A stretch of 18,246 nucleotides of DNA from an uncultured Mucispirillum sp. (GTDB taxonomy: Bacteria > Chrysiogenota > Deferribacteres > Deferribacterales > Mucispirillaceae): assembly GCA_910586745.1 (NCBI GenBank), contig CAJUJZ010000036.1, positions 1 through 18,246 on the forward strand. The letters are read 5' to 3'. Of the stretch, positions 6,508 to 14,681 are shown in pieces; position 1 is the first letter of the stretch, and every line of letters begins with the position of its first letter. The notes under the pieces are model-generated. The model was not told where the DNA came from and ran no database searches. It was given only the letters and a program-made list of their open reading frames with translations. The position numbers were made by a program, and so were the translations under genes.

Positions 6508-8304
6508 TTACATAGGTTTATTTGCTGAAACATCATTTTTTATATATAATTCTTTAAGCTGTTTTAGCTCAACAAAATCTGGAGCACCGCTCATTAAATC
6601 AGTTGCTTTTTGTGTTTTTGGAAATGCTATAACATCTCTAATAGATTCAGCACCTGCAAAAATTGATGCAATTCTGTCTACACCAAAAGCTATACCGCCA
6701 TGTGGTGGAGTTCCATATTTTAATGCATCTACAAAGTAGCCAAATTTTTCTTTAATTTCTTCTTCACCTAAGCCTAAACGCTCAAACATTTTCTGCTGAA
6801 TATCACTTCTGTGTATTCTTATACTTCCACCACCTATTTCTGAGCCATTTAATACAAGGTCATATGCTTTTGCTCTAACAGCTTTTGGATTGTTGTCAAG
6901 ACTTTCAATATCTTCATCCATTGGAGCCGTAAATGGGTGGTGAACAGCTGCATAGCGTTTATCTTCTGGAGACCATTCTAAAAGTGGAAACTCTAATACC
7001 CATACAAGATTATATTGTTTTGGATTAATTAAACTTAAAAGGCTGCCAAGTTTAAGACGAAGTTTAGACATTGTAAGGTTAACAAGGCTTTCATCACCTG
7101 CACCAAAGAATATAATATCGCCTGGCTGGCCTTCCATAACTTTTATTATTTCATAAGTTAATTCTTTACCTAAATTTTTAACAAGTGGTGACTGGATACC
7201 ATCTTCATTAATTTTAATATAAGCTAAACCTTTTGCACCAAGGCTTACAACATATTCACCAAGTTCATCAAGAATTTTTCTTGAAAATACTTTGCCTGCA
7301 CCTTTTGCATTTACAGCTTTTACTATACCACCATTTTTAACAGTATCAGCAAATACTTTAAATGAACAGTTTTCTACCACATTGTTAATAGTTTTTAAAT
7401 GAAGACCAAAACGAGTATCTGGTGCATCATGGCCATAAAGCTCCATAGCGTCTTTATACATAATTGTTGGGAATGGTCTTGGAACATCTATATCTAAAAT
7501 ATCTTTAAATAGCTTAACAATTAAGCCTTCTATCATATCCATAATATCATTTCTATCAATAAATGACATTTCAACATCAAGCTGAGTAAATTCAGGCTGT
7601 CTGTCTGCTCTTAAATCTTCATCTCTAAAACATTTTACAATTTGGAAATAACGCTCAAAGCCTCCAACCATTAATAACTGTTTAAACTGCTGTGGAGACT
7701 GTGGCAGAGCATAAAATTTACCAGGATTTACACGGCTTGGAACAAGATAATCTCTTGCACCCTCTGGTGTGCTTTTGCCTAAAAATGGTGTTTCAATATC
7801 AATAAACCCATTAGACCACATATATTCTCTAATAGATTTAGTAATATTATTACGCATTATAATATTTTTTTGAAGCTGTGGGCGTCTTAAATCAAGATAT
7901 CTGTATTTTAAACGCACATCTTCTGCTGCATCTGTGTGTTCATCAACCATAAATGGTGGAGTTAATGCATTATTTAATATTTTAATTTCGCTTACAATAA
8001 CATCTATCATACCAGTTGTTATATTAGGGTTTACCATACCTGCAGGACGGGCAGCAACTTTACCTTTTACTGCAATAACATATTCATTTCTAACTGCTTC
8101 ACCTGTTTCTCTTGCAACTGGTGCTGATTCATTTAAAACTATTTGAGTGATACCTTCTCTATCTCTTAAATCAATGAAAATAACACCGCCATGGTCGCGT
8201 CTGCGCTGTACCCAGCCCATTAATAAAACTTCTTCACCGATATTTTTATCAGTCAAAACACCACAGCTATGCGTTCTTCTCCAATCTGCCATATTTGTTA
8301 ACAT
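6508..8304 (-). CDS. aspS: Aspartyl-tRNA synthetase, bacterial type, predicted non-discriminating (Asp/Asn)
   Basis: This class II synthetase charges tRNA-Asp with aspartate. The 598 residues comprise an N-terminal OB-fold anticodon domain (about 1-110), the class II catalytic core with the FRDEDLRADRQPEFTQ motif 2 region and the QSPQ substrate loop, and a bacterial GAD insertion (about 280-415). Motif 3 (AFGVDRIASI) is near the C terminus. The OB fold has RRRDHGG (His38) and RPAGMVNPN (Gly89). These match the His31/Gly82 pair of the non-discriminating Pseudomonas aeruginosa enzyme, where E. coli has Leu and a different loop. It may therefore also make Asp-tRNA-Asn for GatCAB. The frame can be read from a TTG at 8316, but that TTG is part of the GGAG ribosome site for ATG at 8304, so I use the ATG. 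The gene starts 19 bases after hisS. Confidence 0.95.
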   Translation of the reverse strand: MLTNMADWRRTHSCGVLTDKNIGEEVLLMGWVQRRRDHGGVIFIDLRDREGITQIVLNESAPVARETGEAVRNEYVIAVKGKVAARPAGMVNPNITTGMIDVIVSEIKILNNALTPPFMVDEHTDAAEDVRLKYRYLDLRRPQLQKNIIMRNNITKSIREYMWSNGFIDIETPFLGKSTPEGARDYLVPSRVNPGKFYALPQSPQQFKQLLMVGGFERYFQIVKCFRDEDLRADRQPEFTQLDVEMSFIDRNDIMDMIEGLIVKLFKDILDIDVPRPFPTIMYKDAMELYGHDAPDTRFGLHLKTINNVVENCSFKVFADTVKNGGIVKAVNAKGAGKVFSRKILDELGEYVVSLGAKGLAYIKINEDGIQSPLVKNLGKELTYEIIKVMEGQPGDIIFFGAGDESLVNLTMSKLRLKLGSLLSLINPKQYNLVWVLEFPLLEWSPEDKRYAAVHHPFTAPMDEDIESLDNNPKAVRAKAYDLVLNGSEIGGGSIRIHRSDIQQKMFERLGLGEEEIKEKFGYFVDALKYGTPPHGGIAFGVDRIASIFAGAESIRDVIAFPKTQKATDLMSGAPDFVELKQLKELYIKNDVSANKPM

Positions 8305-8310
8305 AATATT

Positions 8311-8314
8311 CTCC
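8311..8314 (-). promoter_or_regulatory. Ribosome binding site that fixes the aspS start
   Basis: GGAG at 8314-8311 is followed by the 6-base spacer AATATT and ATG at 8304-8302. It rules out the in-frame TTG at 8316, which would overlap this site and lack one of its own. Confidence 0.75.
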
Positions 8315-8323
8315 AACTTATAT

Positions 8324-9577
8324 TTAGATTAATTTATTTTTTAAATATTCAAATACATTTGCAAGCTCTATTAAAGACTGTTCGCCACTGACTAAATCTT
8401 TAACAGATGCCTTATTTTCTTTTACCTCATTGCTGCCTAAAATAACAGCATATCTAGCTTTTGATTTATCTGCCTTTTTCATCTGGCTTTTCATTGATGC
8501 AATATTATAATCATATTCTGCCACATACCCTGCACTGCGAAGATCTTCCACAAGATTAAATGTATATGGAAGATTTTCTTTGTCAAAAACAAGTATGAAT
8601 ACATCTGTATAATGATAATCTACAGGGTTTATTTCTTTTAAAAGTTCTACAACTCTATCAAGACCTATTGCAAAGCCAATACCTGCAGCATCTTTGCCGC
8701 CTAGACTTTTAATAAGGCCGTCATATCTGCCTCCTGCACCAACTGCACTTGCTGCTCCAAGTTTATCTGTAACAAGCTCAAAAGCTGTTCTTATGTAATA
8801 ATCAAGTCCACGAACCATTCTTTCATTTATTTTAAAAGGAATATTCATCATTGTAAGATATTCTTTTACATCTTCAAAATGACTGCTGCATATATTGCAT
8901 AAATAACTTAAAATACTTGGTGCATCTTTTGCTATATTTTTACAGCTTTCTATTTTACAGTCTAATATCCTTAATGGATTTGTTTCAAGACGCCTTTTAC
9001 AGTCATCACAAAGTTTATCTTTTTCTTTATCAAAATATTTAATTAAATCTTCTTTATATTTTGGTCTGCAGTATGGGCAGCCTATAGAGTTTATTTCCAT
9101 AGAAACATAATTATTAAACCCTAAAATTTCAGAAGTTTTATATAACATTCCAATAATTTCAGCATCTAAAAGTGGTGCATCGCATTCAAGCACTTCTACA
9201 CCAATTTGAGTAAACTGACGAAATCTGCCTTTTTGAGGACGCTCTCTGCGAAACATATTGCCTAAATAATAATATTTTTTTATACCAGGCGGGTTATGAA
9301 GATTATTTTCAATATAAGCACGCATTAATGCTGCTGTGCCTTCTGGCCTTAAGCTTACCTGTTCCTCGCTGTCAATAAAAGTAAACATTTCTTTTTCAAC
9401 AATATCTGTTGTTTCCCCTATTCCTCGTTTAAAAACAGCTGTCTTTTCTAAAACAGGAAGGCGAAATTCACTAAAACCACAACTTTTAAAAAATTTCTGA
9501 ATATCTGTTTCTACTTTATGCCAGTATGCAGTATCTTCACCAAAAATATCTCTAAAACCTTTTACTTTCTGTAACAA
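8324..9577 (-). CDS. hisS: Histidyl-tRNA synthetase
   Basis: This class II synthetase attaches histidine to tRNA-His. From the chosen start the product is 417 residues, typical for bacterial HisRS. It begins MLQKVKGFRDIFGEDT, the family's N-terminal pattern. Visible motifs are SLRPEGTAALMRAY, the motif 2 region MFRRERPQKGRFRQF, the histidine motif GLDYYIRTAFELVT, and GGRYDGL with AGIGFAIGLDRV near motif 3. A C-terminal anticodon domain follows. The segment at about 165-232 holds eight cysteines in four close pairs (167/170, 190/193, 207/212, 227/230). The start is TTG at 9577 with AAGGA at 9590-9586 and an 8-base spacer. The longer reading from 9628 adds a hydrophobic tail that HisRS lacks and would lie upstream of the predicted transcription start. 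It pairs with aspS. Confidence 0.95.
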   Translation of the reverse strand: MLQKVKGFRDIFGEDTAYWHKVETDIQKFFKSCGFSEFRLPVLEKTAVFKRGIGETTDIVEKEMFTFIDSEEQVSLRPEGTAALMRAYIENNLHNPPGIKKYYYLGNMFRRERPQKGRFRQFTQIGVEVLECDAPLLDAEIIGMLYKTSEILGFNNYVSMEINSIGCPYCRPKYKEDLIKYFDKEKDKLCDDCKRRLETNPLRILDCKIESCKNIAKDAPSILSYLCNICSSHFEDVKEYLTMMNIPFKINERMVRGLDYYIRTAFELVTDKLGAASAVGAGGRYDGLIKSLGGKDAAGIGFAIGLDRVVELLKEINPVDYHYTDVFILVFDKENLPYTFNLVEDLRSAGYVAEYDYNIASMKSQMKKADKSKARYAVILGSNEVKENKASVKDLVSGEQSLIELANVFEYLKNKLI

Positions 9578-9585
9578 TGTATGTA

Positions 9586-9590
9586 TCCTT
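9586..9590 (-). promoter_or_regulatory. Ribosome binding site that fixes the hisS start
   Basis: AAGGA at 9590-9586 lies 8 bases before TTG at 9577-9575. Together with family alignment it selects this TTG over the upstream in-frame TTG at 9628, which has no such site. Confidence 0.65.
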
Positions 9591-9616
9591 AATATAAAAT
9601 TAAATGCTAGAAAATA

Positions 9617-9645
9617 TATATAAAACAATATTTTTTTTCTATCAA
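9617..9645 (-). promoter_or_regulatory. Promoter for hisS-aspS
   Basis: On the minus strand, TTGATA at 9645-9640 is separated by exactly 17 bases from TATATA at 9622-9617. This is a good sigma-70-like promoter. The predicted transcription start is near 9610, giving a leader of about 33 bases with the AAGGA site inside it. The leader is too short for a T-box or other riboswitch. Confidence 0.65.
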
Positions 9646-9672
9646 TAAAAATCTTCTATTTATATGTATTTT

Positions 9673-10170
9673 TTATAAAAAAACAAACTTATTTTGGCAA
9701 ATTGTAATATTATAGTCATCTTCTAAACTATTAATCATATCCTGCACTGATAAGTTTAACACTGGGTGAATATATTCCGGCATAATATCTTTTAATGGTT
9801 TTAATACAAAACTTCTATAAATAATCTGATTATGTGGTATTTCTAAATTATTCTGTTTAATAATCTCTCTGTTATAATCTATAATATCAATATCTATAAC
9901 TCTTTCGCCCCATTTTTTAAGTTTTATACGCCCCATATCTTTTTCTATGCTTTGAGTAATAGATAATATTTCCTGTGGTAATTTATCAGTTTCTGCAAAA
10001 ACAGCAATATTATAATAATCTTCCTGATTATCTTTTAAAAGTGACTTCGATTTATATATTTTTGAAACCTTTTGCAGTGCAAAATAGATGCCTAAACTAT
10101 CAACAGCAGTCTGTAGCTGCATAAGTGGGTTATTCAGGTTTGAGCCTAAACCAAAAATTACTTCTGACAT
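9673..10170 (-). CDS. folK: 2-amino-4-hydroxy-6-hydroxymethyldihydropteridine pyrophosphokinase
   Basis: HPPK transfers pyrophosphate from ATP to 6-hydroxymethyl-7,8-dihydropterin, the step before dihydropteroate synthase in folate synthesis. The 165 residues are normal for a stand-alone HPPK. Evidence is GLGSNL at 7-12 and the signature KKWGERVIDIDIIDY at about 85-99. In it, Asp93 and Asp95 are the expected Mg ligands and Arg90 fits the ATP-binding arginine. The conserved IPH segment is at 111-113. The usual RxGPR form is slightly altered (KWGER). ATG overlaps the end of plsC by 13 bases, with an AGAAG-like site in that gene. No folP or folB is nearby, so the location suggests a general housekeeping operon rather than a folate operon. 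It is the last gene before the hisS promoter. Confidence 0.93.
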   Translation of the reverse strand: MSEVIFGLGSNLNNPLMQLQTAVDSLGIYFALQKVSKIYKSKSLLKDNQEDYYNIAVFAETDKLPQEILSITQSIEKDMGRIKLKKWGERVIDIDIIDYNREIIKQNNLEIPHNQIIYRSFVLKPLKDIMPEYIHPVLNLSVQDMINSLEDDYNITICQNKFVFL

Positions 10171-10871
10171 AAAGCTTCTTTTATTACATTTTCAGCTTCA
10201 TTCATAATTTCTGTATCAGTCTTATCATGTGTAGAAATTGGCGGATAAAATTTTATGCTTACATCGGCTTTATACATTCCAAATCCTTTTTTAGGCATAT
10301 ATTTTTCTGTGCCATCAATAACAAAAGGTATTACATCAACTTCTGCTCTTTTAGCAATAGTAAATGCACCTTTTTTAAAAGGGCTTAATGTATAGCCGTC
10401 ATTACTTCTTGTGCCTTCTGGGAAAATTACAACATTTATGCCTGTTTTAACAATTTCAATTGCTTCTAAAAGGCTTTTCATAGCTTTTGATGCAGAACCT
10501 CTTTCTACACCAATAACATGTAAAAATGTCATTGCTTTGCCAAGAAAAGGTATGCGAAAAAGCTCTTTTTTAGCCATAAAAGTAAAATGGCAGCCTGCCA
10601 CACCACCAGCTGCAAAAATAACTAAAATATCAGTATAACTTCTATGGTTGCCAACAAATATATAATGTTTGTTTGTATCAATATATTCTGTTCCTAATAC
10701 AGTAATTGATGCCCCTGTAATATTCATAAGTTTTTTAGCACCAGAACCTGTTCTCTGTTTTAAAAATTTTTCACCGTTGCCAAATATATTTACAATGTAT
10801 GTTGCAATCGCATAATTTAATACAAATATTACTGCTTTAAGAAATCTTAAAATTCCACCTACTTTTTTCAT
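10158..10871 (-). CDS. plsC: 1-acyl-sn-glycerol-3-phosphate acyltransferase (PlsC type)
   Basis: This membrane-associated acyltransferase adds the second acyl chain to lysophosphatidate, giving phosphatidate for phospholipid synthesis. In the 237 residues an N-terminal hydrophobic segment (about 8-30) should anchor it to the inner membrane. The acyltransferase motifs are in order: NHRSYTD at 75-81 (the HX4D catalytic motif, His76 and Asp81), the block around GVERGSASKA at 121-130, PEGTRS at 151-156, and a VIPFVIDG block near 195-202. Length and motif spacing are typical. ATG overlaps the TGA of the upstream flavoprotein gene as ATGA, so the two are translationally coupled. Related acyltransferases with other acceptors share these motifs, so the substrate is inferred from the family. 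Confidence 0.88.
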   Translation of the reverse strand: MKKVGGILRFLKAVIFVLNYAIATYIVNIFGNGEKFLKQRTGSGAKKLMNITGASITVLGTEYIDTNKHYIFVGNHRSYTDILVIFAAGGVAGCHFTFMAKKELFRIPFLGKAMTFLHVIGVERGSASKAMKSLLEAIEIVKTGINVVIFPEGTRSNDGYTLSPFKKGAFTIAKRAEVDVIPFVIDGTEKYMPKKGFGMYKADVSIKFYPPISTHDKTDTEIMNEAENVIKEALCQK

Positions 10872-12232
10872 AACAATTTTTCTGATACCTCTTTAAAAAA
10901 TTCATTAAACACAGGATTGATATATACAAAGTCAGGAATCTGCTCTATTGTTATTTTAAGTTTCATAATAATCGCAAAAGTAGCAATTAATCCATTTACA
11001 CCACGCCCCATAGCCTGTATGCCTAAAAATGTTTTACTGCTTTTATCATATATTGTTTTAATTACAGTCTGCTGCCCACCTGCATTATTATGTATACCGT
11101 AAATATCTCCAAAAACATATTTAAAAACACTATAATCAAGGCCGCGGGCTTTTGCCGATTCTTCTGATAAACCAATAAGTGCTATTTCTGGGTCCGTATC
11201 AATATAGACTGGCAGAATTTCAGGTGTATATTCAATATTTTCTCCAAGCATATTTCTTGATGCAACTGTTGCTGAATAATATGCCCAGCTAAGATTCATC
11301 ATTATATGAGAAACATCACCAGCAATATATATATTTTTATTATCTGTCTGCAGATTATTACTGTATATTATATATCCGTTTTCATCTATTCTTACACCTG
11401 CATTTTCAAGTCTTAATTCCTGAACTGCAGGAACTCTGCCTGTGCATATGAAAACTTCTTCACTTTCCACTGGTCCTGCTTCTGATAAAGCAATATATTT
11501 CTGACCAACACGCTCTATTTTTGTAATATTATGAGATGTAACAACATTAATGCCGCGTTTTTTTAATGTATCTTCTAATTTTTTTGAAATTTGAGCATCT
11601 ACAATAGGAAGAAGTCTGTCACTTTTTTCAACAAGCGTTACTTTTGAACCAAAACGACTAAAAAAAGATGCTACTTCCACACCTAAAGCCCCACCGCCAA
11701 TAATTGCTACACTGTCAGGAATACTTTCCATGTTAATAAATGTAGAAACATCTAAATTTTTTTTGCTCGGATAAAGGCTTGATTTAGGAACAGCAGCACC
11801 AGTTGCAATTAAGCAATTTTTAAATTTATAGGAAACTATAGAATTATCTGGCAGAGTAATATCAAGCATATTACTATCTGTAAAGCAGGCTGTCCCATCA
11901 ACATATTCTGCCTGCAAATCTTCTATTACTTCTAAAAACTGTTTTTTAGCTTTATTTAAGTTGCTGTCTATAATTTTTTTTACTCGTTTAAAATCAAGAG
12001 CCACATTTGCAACATCATCTTCAATAAAAGAATCTTTGATGATTCTAAACTTTTCAAACATTTTAGAAAGTCCAACAAGCGATTCAGAAACAATACCATT
12101 AGTAGAGCAATATGAACCCCCTAAAACTTTCCCAACTATAACAATTTTTTTGCCACTTTTTGAAAGAATATTGGCGGCACAGACCCCTGCAGGACCTGCA
12201 CCGATAATAATATAATCTGTTGATTTAACCAT
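10868..12232 (-). CDS. FAD/NAD(P)-dependent pyridine nucleotide-disulfide oxidoreductase-like protein, redox disulfide motif lost
   Basis: The 454-residue product has the whole fold of the lipoamide dehydrogenase/mercuric reductase group. FAD-binding GAGPAG is at 11-16 and NAD-binding GGGALG at about 178-183. An ATG segment, CTGRVP, and YIAGDV (second FAD motif) follow, then a C-terminal dimerisation domain. Where relatives have CxxxxC it has CSTNGI: Cys42 is kept and the second Cys is Ile47. The C-terminal HPTxxE motif reads NPVFNE: the catalytic His is Asn439 and Glu444 remains. It therefore cannot work as an ordinary dithiol oxidoreductase. Transhydrogenase or NAD(P)H:acceptor activity is possible; SthA also lacks the second Cys but keeps the His. 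The start is ATG at 12232, sharing an A with the ahcY stop (TAATG) and preceded by AGGT. The upstream in-frame TTG at 12250 is unlikely. It is coupled to plsC downstream. Confidence 0.82.
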   Translation of the reverse strand: MVKSTDYIIIGAGPAGVCAANILSKSGKKIVIVGKVLGGSYCSTNGIVSESLVGLSKMFEKFRIIKDSFIEDDVANVALDFKRVKKIIDSNLNKAKKQFLEVIEDLQAEYVDGTACFTDSNMLDITLPDNSIVSYKFKNCLIATGAAVPKSSLYPSKKNLDVSTFINMESIPDSVAIIGGGALGVEVASFFSRFGSKVTLVEKSDRLLPIVDAQISKKLEDTLKKRGINVVTSHNITKIERVGQKYIALSEAGPVESEEVFICTGRVPAVQELRLENAGVRIDENGYIIYSNNLQTDNKNIYIAGDVSHIMMNLSWAYYSATVASRNMLGENIEYTPEILPVYIDTDPEIALIGLSEESAKARGLDYSVFKYVFGDIYGIHNNAGGQQTVIKTIYDKSSKTFLGIQAMGRGVNGLIATFAIIMKLKITIEQIPDFVYINPVFNEFFKEVSEKLL

Positions 12233-13491
12233 TAAGTACCTGTTTCCCAAGAATTAAGATATGATACTTGTTCTTCAGTAAGAGTATCTATTGATACATT
12301 CATTGATTCAAGTTTAGTAGCTGCAATCTGCTGTTCCACTTCATGAGGAAGAACATAAACTTTTTTATCAAGTTTACCTTTATTTTTAACAGCATACTCA
12401 GAAGCTAATGCCTGAGTTGCAAAACTCATATCCATAACTGATGCTGGGTGACCTTCTGCACATGCTAAGTTTACAAGACGCCCTTCTGCAAGTACATATA
12501 TAACATTACCGTCTGATAAATGGTAAGCATTTACATTTGGTTTAATATTTTCTTCTACTTTAGATGCAATTTTCTTTAATGCCACTAAATCTATTTCTAC
12601 ATCAAAGTGACCAGAGTTAGAAATTACACAGCCATTTTTCATAACTTTAAAATGTTCTTCTCTAATAACATGAATATCGCCTGTAACTGTACATATTAAA
12701 TCAGCAATTTTTGCTGCTTCAATCATAGGCATAACTCTAAAGCCATCCATAACTGCTTCTAATGCTTTAATGTTATCTACTTCTGTAACTATTACATTAG
12801 CTCCCATACCTCTTGCTCTTGAAGCTAAACCTTTACCACACCAGCCATAGCCTGCAACAACAAAAGTTTTACCAGCTAAAAGCACATCAGTTGCTCTAAT
12901 AATACCATCAAGAGTAGACTGACCTGTTCCATAACGGTTATCAAACATAAATTTTGTTTGAACATCATTAACAGCAATAACTGGGAATTTAAGAACACCA
13001 TCTTTTTCCATAGCTCTTAAACGGATAACACCTGTTGTAGTTTCTTCCATAGAGCATAAAATTCTGTCATATAATTCTGGATGTTTTTTTAAGATTTCAG
13101 AAACTAAATCTGCACCATCATCCATAGTTACATTTGGATTGTGAGCAATAGCAGAAGTTAAATGTTTATAATATGTTTCATTATTTTCGCCTCTGATTGC
13201 ATGCACTTCTACACCAAAATCTCTGCATAAAGATGCAGCAATATCATCTTGTGTAGAAAGTGGGTTTGATGCACATAATAGAACATCTGCACCACCTGCA
13301 GTTAATGCTCTCATTAAGTTTGCTGTTTCTGCTGTTACATGAAGACAGCATGACATTTTTAAACCTTGAAAAGGTTTTTCTTTTTCAAAACGCTTTCTAA
13401 TTTGTGCTAATACAGGCATATCTTTATCAGCCCATAAAATACGCTGTTTACCTTTATCAGCTAAATTAATATCTTTAATATCGTAAGCCAT
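12232..13491 (-). CDS. ahcY: S-adenosylhomocysteinase (short type)
   Basis: This NAD-dependent enzyme hydrolyses S-adenosylhomocysteine to adenosine and homocysteine, removing the inhibitor left by methyltransferases. The 419-residue product shows HVTAETANLM at 51-60, SMEETTTG at 147-154, and VNDVQTKFMFDNRYGTGQST at 174-193. Lys180 and Asp184 there match the catalytic Lys and Asp. The NAD-binding GYGWCGKG is at 214-221 and EGHPASVMDMSF lies near the C-terminal domain. It lacks the 40-residue insert of the long enzymes and the C-terminal KPDHYRY NAD-contact tail, so it belongs with the shorter forms seen in archaea and Thermotoga. ATG follows metK by two bases. Its GGGAG ribosome site lies in the last metK codons, so the two methyl-cycle genes are coupled. 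Confidence 0.95.
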   Translation of the reverse strand: MAYDIKDINLADKGKQRILWADKDMPVLAQIRKRFEKEKPFQGLKMSCCLHVTAETANLMRALTAGGADVLLCASNPLSTQDDIAASLCRDFGVEVHAIRGENNETYYKHLTSAIAHNPNVTMDDGADLVSEILKKHPELYDRILCSMEETTTGVIRLRAMEKDGVLKFPVIAVNDVQTKFMFDNRYGTGQSTLDGIIRATDVLLAGKTFVVAGYGWCGKGLASRARGMGANVIVTEVDNIKALEAVMDGFRVMPMIEAAKIADLICTVTGDIHVIREEHFKVMKNGCVISNSGHFDVEIDLVALKKIASKVEENIKPNVNAYHLSDGNVIYVLAEGRLVNLACAEGHPASVMDMSFATQALASEYAVKNKGKLDKKVYVLPHEVEQQIAATKLESMNVSIDTLTEEQVSYLNSWETGT

Positions 13492-13493
13492 TA

Positions 13494-14648
13494 TTAACTC
13501 CCTAATTTACCAGTTAAATCTTTTAATTCAGAAACTTTATGTGTATCTTCCCAGGAAAATTCTCCTCTGCCAAAGTGACCATAACTTGCTGTTTTTTGGA
13601 ATATTGGTTTTCTTAAATCAAGAGCAGAAATAAGCCCTTTTGGCGTTAAATCAAATACTTTAGAAACAATGTTTTCTATTTCATTATCAGGAATAACACC
13701 TGTGCCAAAAGTATTTACCATAATAGATACTGGTTCGCTTACACCAATAGCATAAGCAAGCTGAACTTCGCAGCGTTTAGCAAGACCTGCTGCAACAATA
13801 TTTTTTGCAACCCATCTTGCACCATAAGCAGCAGAACGGTCAACTTTTGTAGCATCTTTTCCTGAAAATGCACCACCGCCGTGGTGTCCCATACCACCAT
13901 AAGTATCAACAATAATTTTTCTGCCTGTTAACCCACAGTCACCCATAGGACCGCCTATTACAAATCTGCCAGTAGGGTTAATATGGAAAATAGTTTCTTT
14001 TTCATTAAAAAGTTTTGCAGGCATAACTGGTTTAATAACTTTTTCTATAACATCGTGTTTTAACTGATCCATACTTACGCTGTCAGAATGTTGAGAAGAA
14101 ACAACAACTGTATGAACTTTTACTGGTTCAAAACCGTTATATTCTATAGTTACCTGTGATTTACCATCTGGACGAAGATAGTCTAACTCACCGCTTTTAC
14201 GCACTTCTGCTAATTTCATAGTAATTTTATGAGCAAGCATAATAGGAAGCGGCATAAGCTCTGGTGTTTCATTACAGGCAAAACCAAACATTAAGCCCTG
14301 ATCACCTGCACCGCCAGTATCTACACCCATAGCAATATCTGGTGATTGATGATTAATTGTAGATATAACGCCACATGTTTCATGGTCAAAACCAAATTTT
14401 GCTCTGGTATACCCAATTCCAGCTATAGTATTTCTTACAACAGCAGGAATATCAACATAAGTTTTTGTTGTTACTTCCCCAGAAACTATAACTAAACCTG
14501 TTGTAAGCATAGTTTCACATGCCACACGGCTGAAAGGATCATCTTTTAGCATAGCATCTAAAATTGCATCAGATATTTGGTCAGCCATTTTATCAGGATG
14601 ACCTTCTGTAACAGATTCTGATGTAAATAAATAATTACGATTATCCAT
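13494..14648 (-). CDS. metK: S-adenosylmethionine synthetase
   Basis: MetK makes S-adenosylmethionine from methionine and ATP, releasing phosphate and pyrophosphate. The 384 residues match the bacterial family length. Motifs are EGHPDK at 15-20 (ATP binding), GAGDQGLMFG at 113-122 (MetK signature 1), and HINPTGRFVIGGPMGD at about 222-237. GGGAFSGKD at 257-265 is signature 2, with the P-loop-like Gly-rich turn and catalytic Lys. The C-terminal segment YGHFGRGEFSWE is also conserved. ATG has an AAGGAG site at 14666-14661 at a rather long 12-base distance. It is followed directly by ahcY, so synthesis of the methyl donor and clearance of its by-product are made together. No SAM riboswitch fits in the 33-base gap before it. 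Confidence 0.97.
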   Translation of the reverse strand: MDNRNYLFTSESVTEGHPDKMADQISDAILDAMLKDDPFSRVACETMLTTGLVIVSGEVTTKTYVDIPAVVRNTIAGIGYTRAKFGFDHETCGVISTINHQSPDIAMGVDTGGAGDQGLMFGFACNETPELMPLPIMLAHKITMKLAEVRKSGELDYLRPDGKSQVTIEYNGFEPVKVHTVVVSSQHSDSVSMDQLKHDVIEKVIKPVMPAKLFNEKETIFHINPTGRFVIGGPMGDCGLTGRKIIVDTYGGMGHHGGGAFSGKDATKVDRSAAYGARWVAKNIVAAGLAKRCEVQLAYAIGVSEPVSIMVNTFGTGVIPDNEIENIVSKVFDLTPKGLISALDLRKPIFQKTASYGHFGRGEFSWEDTHKVSELKDLTGKLGS

Positions 14649-14681
14649 TAATCTTATACACTCCTTTATAGTGTTATATCT

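Noticed and set aside
9578..9628. N-terminal extension of hisS to an upstream TTG
   Set aside because: It adds a hydrophobic 17-residue stretch absent from HisRS, has no ribosome site and would start upstream of the predicted transcription start.
9578..9672. T-box or attenuator upstream of hisS
   Set aside because: The predicted leader is about 33 bases, and no stem or T-box sequence is visible.
10868..12232. Calling the flavoprotein dihydrolipoamide dehydrogenase (lpdA)
   Set aside because: The redox Cys pair and the catalytic His are missing, and no 2-oxo acid dehydrogenase genes are nearby.
14649..14681. SAM riboswitch or terminator upstream of metK
   Set aside because: The gap is only 33 bases and shows no hairpin; it cannot hold a known SAM riboswitch.
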